NCBI RefSeq assembly: GCF_018687715.1
Contig: NC_056767.1
Span: forward strand, 5,462,001-5,526,000
Reading direction: 5' to 3'
Origin: Carya illinoinensis
Taxonomy: Eukaryota; Streptophyta; Magnoliopsida; Fagales; Juglandaceae
DNA: 64,000 bases
Below are positions 11,985 to 23,050 of this stretch, one piece after another (within the stretch, counting starts at the first letter, position 1; each line of letters opens with the position of its first letter). The translations under genes and the position numbers were made by a program. The notes below the pieces were generated by a model that had not been told where the DNA came from, made no database searches, and saw only the letters and a list, made by a program, of their open reading frames with translations.

Positions 11985-12325
11985 TGTTTGCGTTTGGTTG
12001 TTGGAGTGCAATAAATTCAGTTCAGTTTAATTTTAAATTGAGTTTAATATTTAAATACACAACTCTTAAATCATAAAATTCATCTTCATTTAAAACTTTT
12101 TTACACGTGTGACACGTAACTTTTTTTAACTGAATACCTCTTTACATACGAGATCCATAAATTTTTTTGATTTTTCATAAACAAATCTAAACTCATCTTA
12201 ACATTTAAATACATATAAACTTATTTTACATGGATTTTGTAAAAATTACTTCATTATCTCAACTCACTATTATTTATAAAAAATTTAACTTATCTCACCT
12301 CAATTTAAAACCTAAACGAAGCCTT
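11985..12325. repeat. MITE-like 340-bp repeat, copy 1 of 5
   Basis: It begins CGTTTGGTTGTTGG and ends ACCTAAACGAAGCC, so its ends are roughly inverted (GGCTTCGTTTAGG against CGTTTGG). The AT-rich interior has CAGTTTAATTTTAAA, ACTCATCTTAACATTTAAATAC and CTACTATTTATAAA-like blocks. Relatives lie at 19008-19343, 20140-20483, 21358-21702 and 59930-60275. Non-coding. Confidence 0.6.
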
Positions 12326-13100
12326 AATGTAACTTCTCTTACCTAAAAACTGAAATCCCAAGAAAAAATTAATTAATTGAATAGCTAGGTCGGTGGTGCT
12401 GGATCAATTCTGTGAATTACCTGCCATATGAGCGTCTCCGCTATGCATGACACTACCTACGCAAAGTGTTGTTCCACAAACGTGAATTGCGAAGTAGTAG
12501 TGGTTGTGGGATTAGACAGCCCAGCATGACTGCTGCTGAAAATTATAAAATAAAGGCTGATTTAACAGTAATATAATGATTATTTTGTTCTCCACTTGTA
12601 GATCGATGACCATGCACGTCTCATCTGCATGGATGTACACAAATGAAGAAAATGTTCATGGAGAGGAAAAAAAATTAAAGCAATAGTCTATAGATAGTGC
12701 TTAGATTAATATATGTATTATTGTATATATGAGGGCCCAGGTGCTACTTTTCTTTTGCTTGGGAGAAAACAGAGTTGGGTGAAAAGCATCGATCTTGTAT
12801 TTTCTTGAAAATGATTATAAGCACTATTTTGTCTTGAATTATTGGCATCAATCACATTTTTTTTTATGTCGATTCATGGGTTGTACAATTACAAGAAGTG
12901 ATTCAATATTTAAAAATAAAATATTAAGATTTTCTGAGTCTGTCCCCTTATGAAACGGCTTTTAAAGATGAAAAATCAAAATGGGCTCCACCCTCCCAAA
13001 TTTGTCTCTCACTGATTGCCAATTAAATATGATTTAATTTAACACGTAGATGTTACTTTCTTTTAAGATCAACGATTTTAGTTTAATTATTGTTATTATT

Positions 13101-13518
13101 TGTTATAAACTATCTTAAATTGTATGACCATATTTATCTAATCGTCAGTGTATAGTGCCAGCATAGTACTGTATAGTAACTGGCATAGTAAATAACCGAC
13201 ATATACACAGTACATAGTACCAACATAGTACTGCATAGTAATTGGCATAGTAAATGGTCGACATATACACAGTGTATAGTGCCAGCATAGTACTGCATCG
13301 TAACTGGCATAGTAAATAGCCGACATATGCACAGTGCATAGTGCCAGCATAGTACTGCATAGTAAGCTAGCATAGTCCCCTTTGTACGCCTATATATATC
13401 GTTGAATTCTTTAAGAAATTCATAAGTTTCATAACTTCTCTGAGCTTTATCTCTCTCTCTCTCCTTTTAAAAGTTTTATAATACGTTATGGTTCTCTCTT
13501 TTCTATAATTTCATAACA
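13101..13518 (+). repeat. 5' LTR with 62-bp tandem repeats
   Basis: 418 bp. The outer part (13144-13372) has nearly four 62-bp units with the heptamer GCATAGT repeated within each; the marker GACATAYRCAC recurs at 13198, 13260 and 13322. Next come TATATATATC (13389) and a CT run (13450-13465) missing from the partner LTR. CGTTATCAGCATGA follows as a likely primer site. Confidence 0.85.
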
Positions 13519-13620
13519 CGTTATCAGCATGAAAGTTCTGACGATCTTGAAGCTAATAGTCCTCTACTTCATGTAAGTTTTTCAATATATTTTTATATTC
13601 TTGATTTATATATGTAAAAA

Positions 13621-14520
13621 ATGTCAAATCTTACAAAATTGGAATTCGTTGCTCTTGACATTTCTGGAAAAATTATTTATCTTGGATCCTTGATGCTGAG
13701 ATCCATCTGGATGCGATGAACCTGAGAGATACAATTAAAGAAGGAAATCAAGGGTCCCTGCAAGACCGTGCTAAGGCAATGATTTTCCTTCGGCACCATC
13801 TTCATGAAGAATTAAAAACTGAGTATCTAACGGTGAAAGATCCACTTATTTTGTGGAATGATTTAAGGGAGAGATATGAACACCAGAAAACTGTAATCCT
13901 CCCAAAAGCTCATCATGATTGGATGCACCTGAGGTTGCAAGACTTCAAGAGTATTAGTGAGTATAACTCTACACTCTTTAAAATTAGCTCGCTATTGAAA
14001 TTATGTGGTGAAAAAGTCACTGATGATGACTTGTTAAAGAAGACATATACTACTTTTCATGCCTCGAATGTGCTCCTGCAGCAGCAGTATCGAGAGCGAA
14101 AGTTCAAAAATAAAATATTCTGAACTTATATCTTGTCTTCTATTATCTGAGCAAAATAATGAGCTTTTGTTAAGAAATCACCAATCACGTCCTACTGGTT
14201 CTATATCATTCCCTGAAATGAATGGTACTAGATTTACATCATTCCCAGAAGCGAATGGTGCATCTTTTCAAAGAAAACGAGGGCGTGGATGTGGTAGAAA
14301 AAACTATGGAAGTGGAGGTCCTAGAAGTAACCATACTAAAAGGGACAATAATAGATATACACCGTACCACCAGAAGTGGTTCAACTCAGAGAATGGCAAA
14401 GGTCCCCAAAACAAATTTTTAAAGAAAGATGAAGATGGATGCCATAGATGTGGTATGACTGGACATTAGGCTCGTATCTATCGTATAGATAAGCACTTGG
14501 TTGACTTATATCAATCTTCT
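13621..14520 (+). pseudogene. Copia gag (capsid plus zinc knuckle), frameshifted
   Basis: ATG at 13621 starts MSNLTKLEFVALDISGK. A one-base loss in the following A-run shifts the frame, which resumes as MNLRDTIKEGNQGSLQD, AMIFLRHHLHEELKTEYL, PLILWNDLRERYEHQK, DWMHLRLQDFKSISEYN and LLQQQYRERKF (13716-14123). A second shift near 14100 leads to YSELISCLLLSEQNNELLL, a Gly/Arg-rich tract and CHRCGMTGH, a CCHC knuckle whose following Trp codon is now TAG (14467-14469) and whose last Cys reads as Tyr. Order and motifs are typical of copia gag, the RNA-packaging protein. It cannot yield a full product. Confidence 0.88.
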
Positions 14521-15579
14521 ATAAAAGAAAAAAAAATAAAGAAATTTGAAACAAATTTTACTGAACCATTATATGCTTAGATTCTATAGATGAAGAAAAT
14601 ATTATAAGCCTTGATGTTTCTGATTTCTTTGAGGATTCTAGTAGTAGAGTTGATTATGAAAGTGTTCCTTTTTAATTAATGTATTTCCTTTATCTTATTA
14701 TAAAATATTTTTATATTCTGCAATGTTTTGTAGTAATGAAAGTTTTATTTATTCTTTTATACTTATTATAAATTATTGATGATATGATTTATCTGAGAAT
14801 GGAAATGGAGAATCCCTGAAGGATCGCCCTAAATCAATAATTTTATTGAGTATCTCATATGAGTGATACTTGTACCAAAAACTCATTATGATTTATGCAC
14901 TTGAAATTGCATAATTGAAATTGTGGAAAGAATATATATTTGAATGAATGTCTCGAATGTGCTCCTAAAGTAGCAATATCAAGTATGCTCCTGAAGTAGT
15001 AATATTAAATGCAAACGTTCACAATATATTCTAAATTTGTGTCAGGTTTTTCAGTGACTGAGCAAAATAATGAGTTTTTTATAAGAATCATTATGCACGT
15101 CTTACTAGATCTACATCATTCCCTGAATTGAATGATAATGAATTTATATCATTCTATTCCCTGAAGTGAAAAGAATGATGCGTTTCATTCAAAGAAACTG
15201 AGAGATTGGATGTGATAATGAATATCTTTTTGGGCCAGAAGCTCATATTGGAAAAGCTGTAAGCTTTCTCTTTGAGATGATATTATACAAATTATTGAAT
15301 CAAATATTATGATGCATCAAAAGGTGATATGATTCAAAATATTTGTATCTTTTCATGGTTATCTTGATCATCAAAAATCAATTACGATAAGTCGAATGAT
15401 TTTCATATGGACGTCCATAAAAGAACCAGAAGATTCTTCTACTATAAAGTTTTACCACCAGAAATGAAAAGAAAAATTTGCTTGAAGCAAATAAGATGCA
15501 ATTATTCGACGTTATCTTGATTATCATATGTGAACCAGAAATTTAGATGATAATTAAATTTTGGATACAATAAGATAAA

Positions 15580-16670
15580 AATGTCTCATATTCTAGCTGC
15601 TAAAATTCCAGCGAGGATTGAAGTCGCTGTAAGACAATTAAGAAATTTAGCAGTCTAAAAATATGTATAAAGGCATGTGAGACTTATCGATACAAAAGAT
15701 AGAGTATCTCAAAAGAGAAAGGCACAAATAATTTGGTGCTCCTGAAGAGGCCATACCCACAAAACAAGCAATAAAGTCCATCTAAATTCTCTGTATAAAA
15801 TTCTCCTATATAAACTCTTGAAGAGTACCTCCTGAAGAGGTTTTTCATGAAAATGTCTTCCCTTGAAGAGGGACAGGTACCTGAAAATAACGAGATCTCG
15901 TTACATTTCATAAATAATGGAGAAATTATGGATAGAAATAAAATTGTTGTCGACAATGTATTTCTATATGAGATGGCAATTGACATTACCAGAAGTAATG
16001 ATGAAAGTGAATCAAGAATCGTCGAAGAATACAACGTAAAATATTGGCCAAATTTGAAAGAAACAATTCCTGCAGAATTGATTCACTAGTAAAATATGAT
16101 GCATCGGGACTTATAGTCCAAACACCTAAAGAGGTGATGCTTGTTGAATGTCAGTGGGTATTTATGGAAAGGAAATAAAAATGTGATATATAAATCACGA
16201 GTCAGTTTCTCAATTCCTGCAGAATTGATATCACTAAGTAAAATGTGATAAATATGGACTTGAAGTCCAAACACCTAAAGATGTGATTTTTATTAAATAT
16301 CAGTGGATATTTATATACATGATATAAAAAAGCCTGAAACTTTTAATTTGAAAATGTGATATAGAAATCACAAGTTAGTTTTTCGAAGAAACAATATTGA
16401 TATGATTTTAAAGTGGTTGAAATCATATTAAGATTTTTATTAGCTTGAAAGTTACCGAGAGTTTGGATATGCCTGATTAACTACATATTTATATGGATCA
16501 TTGGATCATGATATATATATATATATGAAAATCCCTGAAGGATAGAAAATGTCTGAAGCTTCTAATATGAATACATCTGGAAATATGTATTCTATCAAGT
16601 TTCAAAGATCCTTATATGATCTAAAGCAATCCAAACGCAAATGAAAACAAGTTATTATTGCAGTTTATAT
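15580..16670 (+). pseudogene. Copia pol remnant: linker and reverse transcriptase
   Basis: Scattered frames keep copia order: PAKIPARIEVAVRQL-like start near 15600, then EEGQVPENNEISLHF, NNGEIMDRNKIVVDNVF and EEYNVKYWPNLKETIPAEL (15847-16089), which corresponds to the segment just before the RT. Fragments of the RT follow: VQTPKEV, VECQWVFMERK, KSRVSF and SLYDLKQSKRK near 16610. Integrase is unrecognisable. A short internal duplication repeats the AATTCCTGCAGAATTGAT block (16067 and 16213). Confidence 0.75.
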
Positions 16671-16933
16671 ATATGATTTAAATGTCATTGAGGCTCCAGA
16701 AGAGCTCATAAAAACTGCACATATTTGAAATATAAATCTGAAACCCTTGTGGCTTCAAGGGAAAGATGGATGATGTTATTAGTCATGAAATACTATCTTT
16801 TAATATAATTAGTATTTCAGATTCATATTATGGGTTTGATATGAAGTGTGCATTATTAAAGAAGAAATAAAATGGAGCACACAGAACATCTACCAAAAGA
16901 TAGAAACACAAATATGAATATTTATGAAATATT

Positions 16934-16940
16934 ATTTTAT
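16934..16940 (-). promoter_or_regulatory. Candidate polyadenylation signal for the antisense gene
   Basis: On the minus strand AATAAAA lies about 70 bases past the stop codon of the 17006-17383 gene, where a plant near-upstream element would sit. Position and motif only. Confidence 0.4.
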
Positions 16941-17005
16941 TATCTTGAAGCAAGAATTACAAAAATTTGAGACACTTTACCTCATTCTTCAAACGCTCTT
17001 GTTCT

Positions 17006-17383
17006 TCAAGAATCTGCATAGCATCCCCTATCTAAAGGGGTGGGCAATCGAAAAGAAGATTTAAGCAAGGATTTTAAATTCCTATTCTCTTTCTTTATTG
17101 ATTCTATCTTCATGTTGGACTCCAGAAGAAGTCGCTGAAGTATAACAATATTCTCGTGGAGATTGTCAACTCCACAAGTTCTGGATTGTAATCGCTGAGA
17201 AAATGCGACAATGGATGATGAGTATCGGGTACCGAGACTCACAAGCTCATAGATAGCTTCATTATCTGACCTACGAGTCAGATCATTATATTGCATGATA
17301 GCATCTGTGGTAGAAGCAGGAACAGCTGATGAACGAGGTGCAGAATACCTCATATATTGACCCTGAGAAGATTGCTGAGCCAT
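17006..17383 (-). CDS. Antisense coiled-coil protein gene inside the copia element (125 codons)
   Basis: From ATG at 17383 the minus strand encodes 125 residues starting MAQQSSQGQYMRYSAPRSS. A central stretch follows (DAIMQYNDLTRRSDNEAI, ELVSLGTRYSSSIVAFSQRL) and then a heptad-rich C-terminal part (NIVILQRLLLESNMKIES, KKENRNLKSLLKSS). It ends at TGA. Just past a probable one-base shift near 17037, the +1 frame continues DAMQILEEQERLKNEVKCL, so the ancestral protein was about 20 residues longer with more coiled coil. I know no function. The frame is not gag, pol or env, and lies opposite to the element, between RT and RNase H remnants. A TATA box (17498-17506), a leader without ATG, and AATAAA downstream give it the look of an independent transcription unit. 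The upstream TTG-initiated extension to 17440 is not supported. Confidence 0.55.
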   Translation of the reverse strand: MAQQSSQGQYMRYSAPRSSAVPASTTDAIMQYNDLTRRSDNEAIYELVSLGTRYSSSIVAFSQRLQSRTCGVDNLHENIVILQRLLLESNMKIESIKKENRNLKSLLKSSFRLPTPLDRGCYADS

Positions 17384-17497
17384 TGCAGATAAAGATTGCA
17401 GGATAAGAATGCAGAAAGAGATTACAGAGTAAAAATGCAATATGATTACAGAAAAGTGAAGAAGATGAGATGCAAATGAAGATGAGCTGAATATCTC

Positions 17498-17506
17498 TTT
17501 TATAGA
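17498..17506 (-). promoter_or_regulatory. TATA box for the antisense gene
   Basis: The minus strand reads CTCTATAAAAGAG, an excellent plant TATA box, about 115 bases upstream of the ATG at 17383. No ATG occurs between them, and the start context is GCAATGGCT. Immediately upstream is a 28-bp direct repeat (17533-17588). Confidence 0.6.
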
Positions 17507-17532
17507 GAAAATTATGATATAGCTTCATAGCT

Positions 17533-17588
17533 CTGCGGCGTCTGACAGCACGCCTGACAGCTGCGGTGCCTGACAGCATGCCTGACAC
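17533..17588. repeat. Two 28-bp direct repeats upstream of the antisense TATA box
   Basis: 17533-17560 and 17561-17588 differ at only four positions (CTGCGGCGTCTGACAGC against CTGCGGTGCCTGACAGC). Each contains two CTGACA motifs. The GC-rich doublet in otherwise AT-rich DNA, 27-82 bp behind the TATA box, has the layout of an enhancer. Confidence 0.6.
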
Positions 17589-17789
17589 CTACAAAGGAGT
17601 TGAAAATCCTCGGTGTTTGTCTGATCTTAAAAGGCTGGCCACCGTTTTTATTAAAAAAAAAAAAATTGAGGTTAGCGGTTTAATATTGATGAATTCTCCA
17701 CTAACTGTGTTATTTACAAGAATTCCAGAAGAGTACAACTCCAGAAGAGTAGTGATGAGCAGAAAGATCCAGTTGTGATTATTTTATCA

Positions 17790-18235
17790 ACATGGATCAA
17801 GTCCATAATTAGTTGGATGTACAGATGCAAGTTATCTTTCAGATACACATAAGAAGATCATTGCAATTCATGAGAAGAAAGTTGAATTGATATCAAGAAG
17901 GTACAGTCAAGTAAAAATCTGACAGATTTATTCACTAAAGCATTACCAACTGCAACATTTAAGAAGATTATGCAGAACATTGGAATGCGGAGGTTTGAAG
18001 ACCTGTTATCATGCACTACCAACTGCAACATTTAAGAAGATTATGCAGAACATTGGAATGCGGAGGTTTGAAGACCTATTATCATGCACTACCAACTGCA
18101 ACATTTAAGAAGATTATGCAGAACATTGGAATGCGGAGCTTTGAAGACCTGTTATCATGCACTACCAACTGCAACATTTAAGAAGATTATGCAGAACATT
18201 GGAATGCGGAGGTTTGAAGACCTGTTATCATGCAC
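17790..18235 (+). pseudogene. Copia RNase H remnant with 73-bp repeat, four copies
   Basis: VGCTDASYLSDTHKK-like residues near 17813 and VQSSKNLTDLFTKALP near 17905-17945 are the ends of a copia RNase H; the middle is deleted. The terminal segment PTATFKKIMQNIGMRRFEDL is then repeated: 73-bp units begin at 17941, 18014, 18087 and 18160 with only one to three differences each. Confidence 0.82.
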
Positions 18236-18473
18236 TTTTCAGGGGAAGTAATGTCTTGAAGACTTGTGCTGATTGTACTCTTTTTCCTTCGCTAAGGTTT
18301 TATCCCATTGGGTTTTCCTTTGCAAGGTTTTAATGAGGCAATCTTAAAGCACTCGGCGAGATACATGAATATTGTACTCTTTTTCCTTCGCCATTGGTTT
18401 TTTCCCACAGGGTTTTTCCTTGGCAAGGTTTTAACGAGACATATTCTTTAAATATGGTCATCCAAAGGGGAAG

Positions 18474-18862
18474 TGTTATAAACTATTTTAAATTGTATGA
18501 CCACATTTATCTAGTCGTCAGTGCATAGTGCCAGCATAGTACTGCATAGTAACTGGCATAGTAAATGGCCGACATATGCACAATGCATAGTGCCAGCATA
18601 GTACTGCATAGTAACTGGCATAGTGAATGGCCGACATATGCACAGTGCATAGTGTAAGTATAGTACTGCATAGTAATTGGCATAATAAATGGCCGACATA
18701 TGCACAGTGCATAGTGCCAGCATAGTGCTGCATAGTAAGCTAGCATAGTCCCATTTGTACGCCTATATATATCGTTGAATTCTTTAAGAAATTCATAAGT
18801 TTCATAATTTCTCTGAGCTTTATAATACGTTATGATTCTCTCTTTTCTATAATTTCATAACA
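18474..18862 (+). repeat. 3' LTR of the 13.1-18.9 kb copia element
   Basis: 389 bp, TGTTATAAACTA to TTTCATAACA, with the same 62-bp repeats (GACATATGCAC at 18571, 18633 and 18695). It lacks the CT-rich insertion of the 5' LTR. Upstream (18245-18470) are two related blocks, CTCTTTTTCCTTCG..AAGGTTTTA. Confidence 0.87.
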
Positions 18863-19007
18863 TTATTAATTTTTTTTTTTTTTACTTTTCCTTGCAACAC
18901 TCGTAATCAAAAAAATAAGATGCTATTTTCCTTTTGTTTTGAAAAAAATGGTTGGATATATAGTCGGCAGTCCAAAAATTAAAATATTATGCGTAGTATG
19001 AAAAATC

Positions 19008-19343
19008 CTATTTGGTTGCAAGATTCAGCTTAGATCAATTTAATTCAGTTTAATTTTAAACTGAGTTCAATATCCAAACTCTCAACTCTTAAATTATTAA
19101 ACTCATCTCAACTCAAAATCTCATTGCGCATGGGACTCATAACCTTTTTTAACTCAACACATCTTTATACATGGGACTCCACAACCATTTTCAATTTCTT
19201 ATAACTAATATTAAACTTATCTTAACATCCAAATACATTTAAACTCATTTTAAATAGACCTCACATAACTTACTTCAACTACTCTACTTACTACTATTTA
19301 TAAAGAACTTAGTTAAGTTCAGCTCAATATCTAAACGTAGCCT
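19008..19343. repeat. MITE-like 340-bp repeat, copy 2 of 5
   Basis: It shares AATTTAATTCAGTTTAATTT, ACTACTATTTATAAAGAAC and the end ATATCTAAACGTAGCC with the other copies. Its tandem partner is 21358-21702. Confidence 0.55.
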
Positions 19344-19971
19344 AAAAGCTTGTTTTCACGACTATGGCACACATACAAGACTGGTATTCTGCGCCTAATA
19401 TAATAATTTACATTAAAATTTCTGTCGAACCCAATGTTTTAAATTTCATGTAATTATATATCCACACATAAATTTTGATGATAACAAATGAATTCAAAGA
19501 ATAAATGAGTCTCAAGTTCAAGTTGTCTACACAATGGAATCAAGCACATCAAAAAACTAAGCATAAGCAAGAAGGAAATAAATTCACATTAAAATTTATA
19601 TAGTAATGTTGTAAATCTCTTAAAAATTTGAAATTAGGATTAAGACTCACAATTAATATTTTATCACAAAACATTTTTCACATGTGCATGAATATTTTGA
19701 AAATTAAATTTAAAAATTTTGAAAGATGATTGATTGTCATCTTTTACATATGTATAACATGATTAAAGTTTTGAATTTTGAAAATATTAAAAATGATTGA
19801 TTGTCATCTTTTACATGTGCATGCTTTATTTGAATATTTTCGAAAGTGATTGATACTCTTTTTGATTTATGCAAAAGGTAGATGATTTTGTTTAAAAAAA
19901 TTTGAAAAGTGTACTGATTTTGTTATATGCGAAAAGTAAATTGGCCTAGACCCTCTAACGTCTTGGTCTTT

Positions 19972-22290
19972 CTGCCTGGTCATTGATTTTCCTTTTAATA
20001 AATTGGCCTAGACCCTCTAACGTCTTGGTCTTTTTTTAAAAATAAAAAATTACATTTAAGGTGTTTTGCTCATAAGGATCGATGGGGAAGAGGTCGCTAA
20101 ACAAGTCGTGTATGTTTGCGTAGTCCAAAAAAAAAATGCTTTCAGGTCCGTTTGGTTGTTGGAGTGCAATAAATTCAGTTCAGTTTAATTTTAAATTGAG
20201 TTTAATATTTAAATACATAACTCTTAAATCATAAAATTCATCTTCATTCAAAACTTTTTTACACGTGTGACACGTAATTTTTTTTAACTGAACACCTCTT
20301 TACATACGAGATCCATAAATTTTTTTGATTTTTCATAAACAAATCTAAACTCATCTTAACATTTAAATACATATAAACTTATTTTACGTGAATTTCGTAA
20401 AAATTACTTTATTATCTTAACTCACTATTATTTATAAAAAATTTAACTTATCTCACCTCAATTTAAAACCTAAACGAAGCCTTAATGTAACTTCTCTTAC
20501 CTAAAAACTGAAATCCCAAGAAAAAATTAATTAATTGAATAGCTAGGTAGGTGGTGCTGGATCAATTCTGAGAATTATCTGCCATATGAGCGTCTCCGCT
20601 ATGCATGACACTACCTACGCAAAGTGTTGTTCCACAAACGTGAATTGCGAAGTAGTAGTGGTTGTGGGATTAGACAGCCCAGCATGACTGCTGCTGAAAA
20701 TTATAAAATAAAGGCTGATTTAACAGTAATATAATGATTATTTTGTTCTCCACTTGTAGATCGATGACCATGCACGTCTCATCTGCAGGGATGTATACAA
20801 ATGAAGAAAATGTTCATGGAGAGGAAAAAAAATTAAAGCAATAGTCTATAGATAGTGCTTAGATTAATATATGTATTATTGTATATATGAGGGCCCAGGT
20901 GCTACTTTTCTTTTGCTTGGGAGAAAACAGAGTTGGGTGAAAAGCATCGATCTTGTATTTTCTTGAAAATGATTATAAGCACTATTTTGTCTTGAATTAT
21001 TCGCATCAATCACATTTTTTTTAATGTCGATTCATGGGTTGTACAATTGCAAGAAGTGATTCAATATTTAAAAATAAAATATTAAGATTTTCTGAGTCTG
21101 TCTGGGCTCCACCCTTCTAAACTTGTCTCTCACTGATTGCCAAATAAATATGATTTAATTTAATACGCAGATGTTACTTTCTTTTAAGATCAACAATTTT
21201 AGTTTAATTATTGTTATTATTATTATTATTATTATTTTTACTTTTCCTTGCAACACTCGTAATCAAAAAAATAAGATGCTATTTTCCTTTTGTTTTGAAA
21301 AAAATGGTTGGATATATGGTCGGCAGTCCAAAAATTAAAATATTATGCGAAGTAGTGTGAAAAACTCTATTTAGTTGTAAGATTCATCTGAGATCAATTT
21401 AGTTCAGTCTAATTTCAAACTGAGTTTAATATCCAAACTCTCAACTCTTAAATTATTAAATTCATCTCAACTCAAAATTTCATTACACATAGGACTCATA
21501 ACTTTTTTCAACTTAACACATCTTTATACATGGGATTCCACAACCTTTTTCAATTTCTTATAACTAATATTAAACTTATCTTAATATTCAAATACATTTA
21601 AACTCATTTTAAATAGACGTCACATAACTCACTTCAACTACTCTACTTACTACTATGTATAAAGAACTCAGTTAAGCTCAACTCAATATCTAAACGCAGC
21701 CTAAAAGCTTGTTTTCACGACTATGGCACACATACAAGACTTGTATTCTGCGCCTGATATAATAATCTACATGAAAAGTTACTGTCGAACCTAATGTTTC
21801 AAATTTCATGCAATTATATATCCACACATAGATTTTGATGATAATAAATGAATTCAAAGAATAAATGAGTCTCAAGTTCAAGTTGTCTGCACAATGGAGT
21901 CAAGCACATCAAAGAACTAAACATAAGCAAGAAGAAAATAAATTCACATTAAAATTCATATATTAATGTTGTAAATCTCTTAAAAATTCGAAATTAGGAT
22001 TAAAACTCAAAATTAATATTTTATCATAAAACATTTTTCATATGTGCATGAATATTTTAAAAATTAAATTTGAAAATTTTGAAAGATGATTGATTGTCAT
22101 CTTTTACATATACATAACATGATTAAAGTTTTGAATTTTGAAAATATTAAAAATGATTGATTGTCATCTTTTACATGTGCATACTTTATTTGAATATTTT
22201 CAAAAGTAATTGATACTCTTTTTGACTTATGCAAAAAGTAGATGATGTTTGAAAAAATTTAAAAAGTGTATTGATTTTGTCATATGCGAA
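19972..22290. repeat. Tandem duplication unit D2 (uninterrupted)
   Basis: The full-length partner of D1, with MITE-like repeats at 20140-20483 and 21358-21702. At 21210-21240 it holds an ATT microsatellite where D1 carries the copia element, so it is the empty-site version. Non-coding. Confidence 0.85.
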
Positions 22291-23050
22291 AAGTAAAAAA
22301 ATTAGATTTGAAATTTTTGAAAAGCGAATTATGTTGTCTTTAACAAATGAAAAAGAAGAAACTTTTATTTAAATTTTTTGAAAAATGAATGATGTTGTCT
22401 TTGAAAATTAAAAAAGAAGAAACTTTTATTTGAATTTTTTGAAAAAATGACTGATGTTGTCTTTGATATGTGAATATTTTTAAATTTAAATCTGAAATCT
22501 TATATGAATATAAATAGATTATTTGAGAGTTTCAAATTCACAACACAAAGAGTATACAACATTCATTCAAAACTTTCATTATCTCTTCTCTAAGCATTGA
22601 ACCTTAAACCTTGTTCATTTTGAGAAAGATATCATTTGTGCTGTATTGTTCTTATTTCACTCATTGAGAAGTGTTTCTCTAATAACCTACCCACTATTAG
22701 CCCTTATATCAGTAAAAGGGTGTGTATAACTTTTGTGAGTGTAGAAAGTGTTATACACGGGGAAGAGTTGAATCACCACGTGTAAGGTGATTGCAAGTGT
22801 AGAGGATATTCTACACAGATATTTTGTAGCGGTGTTGTTTAAATGTGTAATAAGTTTTTATCTCTACCTGAAACAGGTTGAATAATGAATTTGGAGATTT
22901 TCAAGAGGTAGCTTGAAGTGAGGACGTAGGCAATGGAGCCAAACTTTGTTAACATACTAAGTTTGCTTCTCTCTTACCCTTACTCCTTATATTTCTTGTT
23001 GCTTCATATTTTGTTTATATTTTATATTATATATTTGATTTGTAATTATT
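21776..23050. repeat. Probable SIRE/Maximus-like copia LTR
   Basis: It begins CTGTCGAACCTAATG..TTTTGATGATAATAAATG and later has a TATA-like TATAAATAGA (22510), a GTGTGTATAACTTTTGTGAGTG block and an end region GAGGACGTAGGCAATGGAGCC. That layout (opening TTTTGATGATAACAAA, closing GGACGTAGGCAA) is what I know from SIRE-type LTRs. Boundaries are approximate. The first 500 bp also sit at the end of D1 (19424-19940). Confidence 0.5.

Larger units (their letters stand above)
13101..18862 (+). mobile_element. Decayed Ty1/copia element with antisense gene, 5.76 kb
   Basis: LTRs at 13101-13518 and 18474-18862 start TGTTATAAACTA and end TTTCATAACA (TG..CA, inverted TGTTAT/ATAACA). The 5-bp target duplication TTATT is exact (13096-13100 and 18863-18867). 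The uninterrupted site survives in D2 near 21210-21240 (GTTATTATTATTATT). On the plus strand it carries gag remnants (13621-14470), RT remnants (15580-16670) and RNase H remnants (17790-18235). On the minus strand it carries a separate gene (17006-17383). Many indels and stops show long decay. Confidence 0.9.
11845..19940. repeat. Tandem duplication unit D1 (interrupted 13101-18862)
   Basis: 11845-13100 plus 18863-19940 match 19972-22290 closely and in order (GCCTGGTCATTGATTTTCC at both starts; TATGCGAAAAGTAAA at both ends). The unit is about 2.3 kb. The junction at 19936-19975 contains a stray extra copy of AAATTGGCCTAGACCCTC. D1 lacks about 30 bp (TAGTCC..CAGGTCC) that D2 keeps near 20120. 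The unit includes two AT-rich 340-bp repeats and the first part of a SIRE-like LTR. No gene is visible in it. Confidence 0.85.

Noticed and set aside
13134..13373. Three overlapping minus-strand frames with repeating Tyr/Cys/His residues (also 18507-18746)
   Set aside because: They are translations of the 62-bp LTR tandem repeat; unit length 62 simply rotates the frame. No coding evidence.
17286..17588. 100-codon minus-strand frame overlapping the antisense gene
   Set aside because: It runs through the TATA box and leader; the 17383 start in the other frame has better context and a protein-like sequence.
17941..18232. Regular repeats considered as a CRISPR-like array
   Set aside because: Units are contiguous with no unique spacers and encode the end of RNase H; the DNA is plant nuclear.
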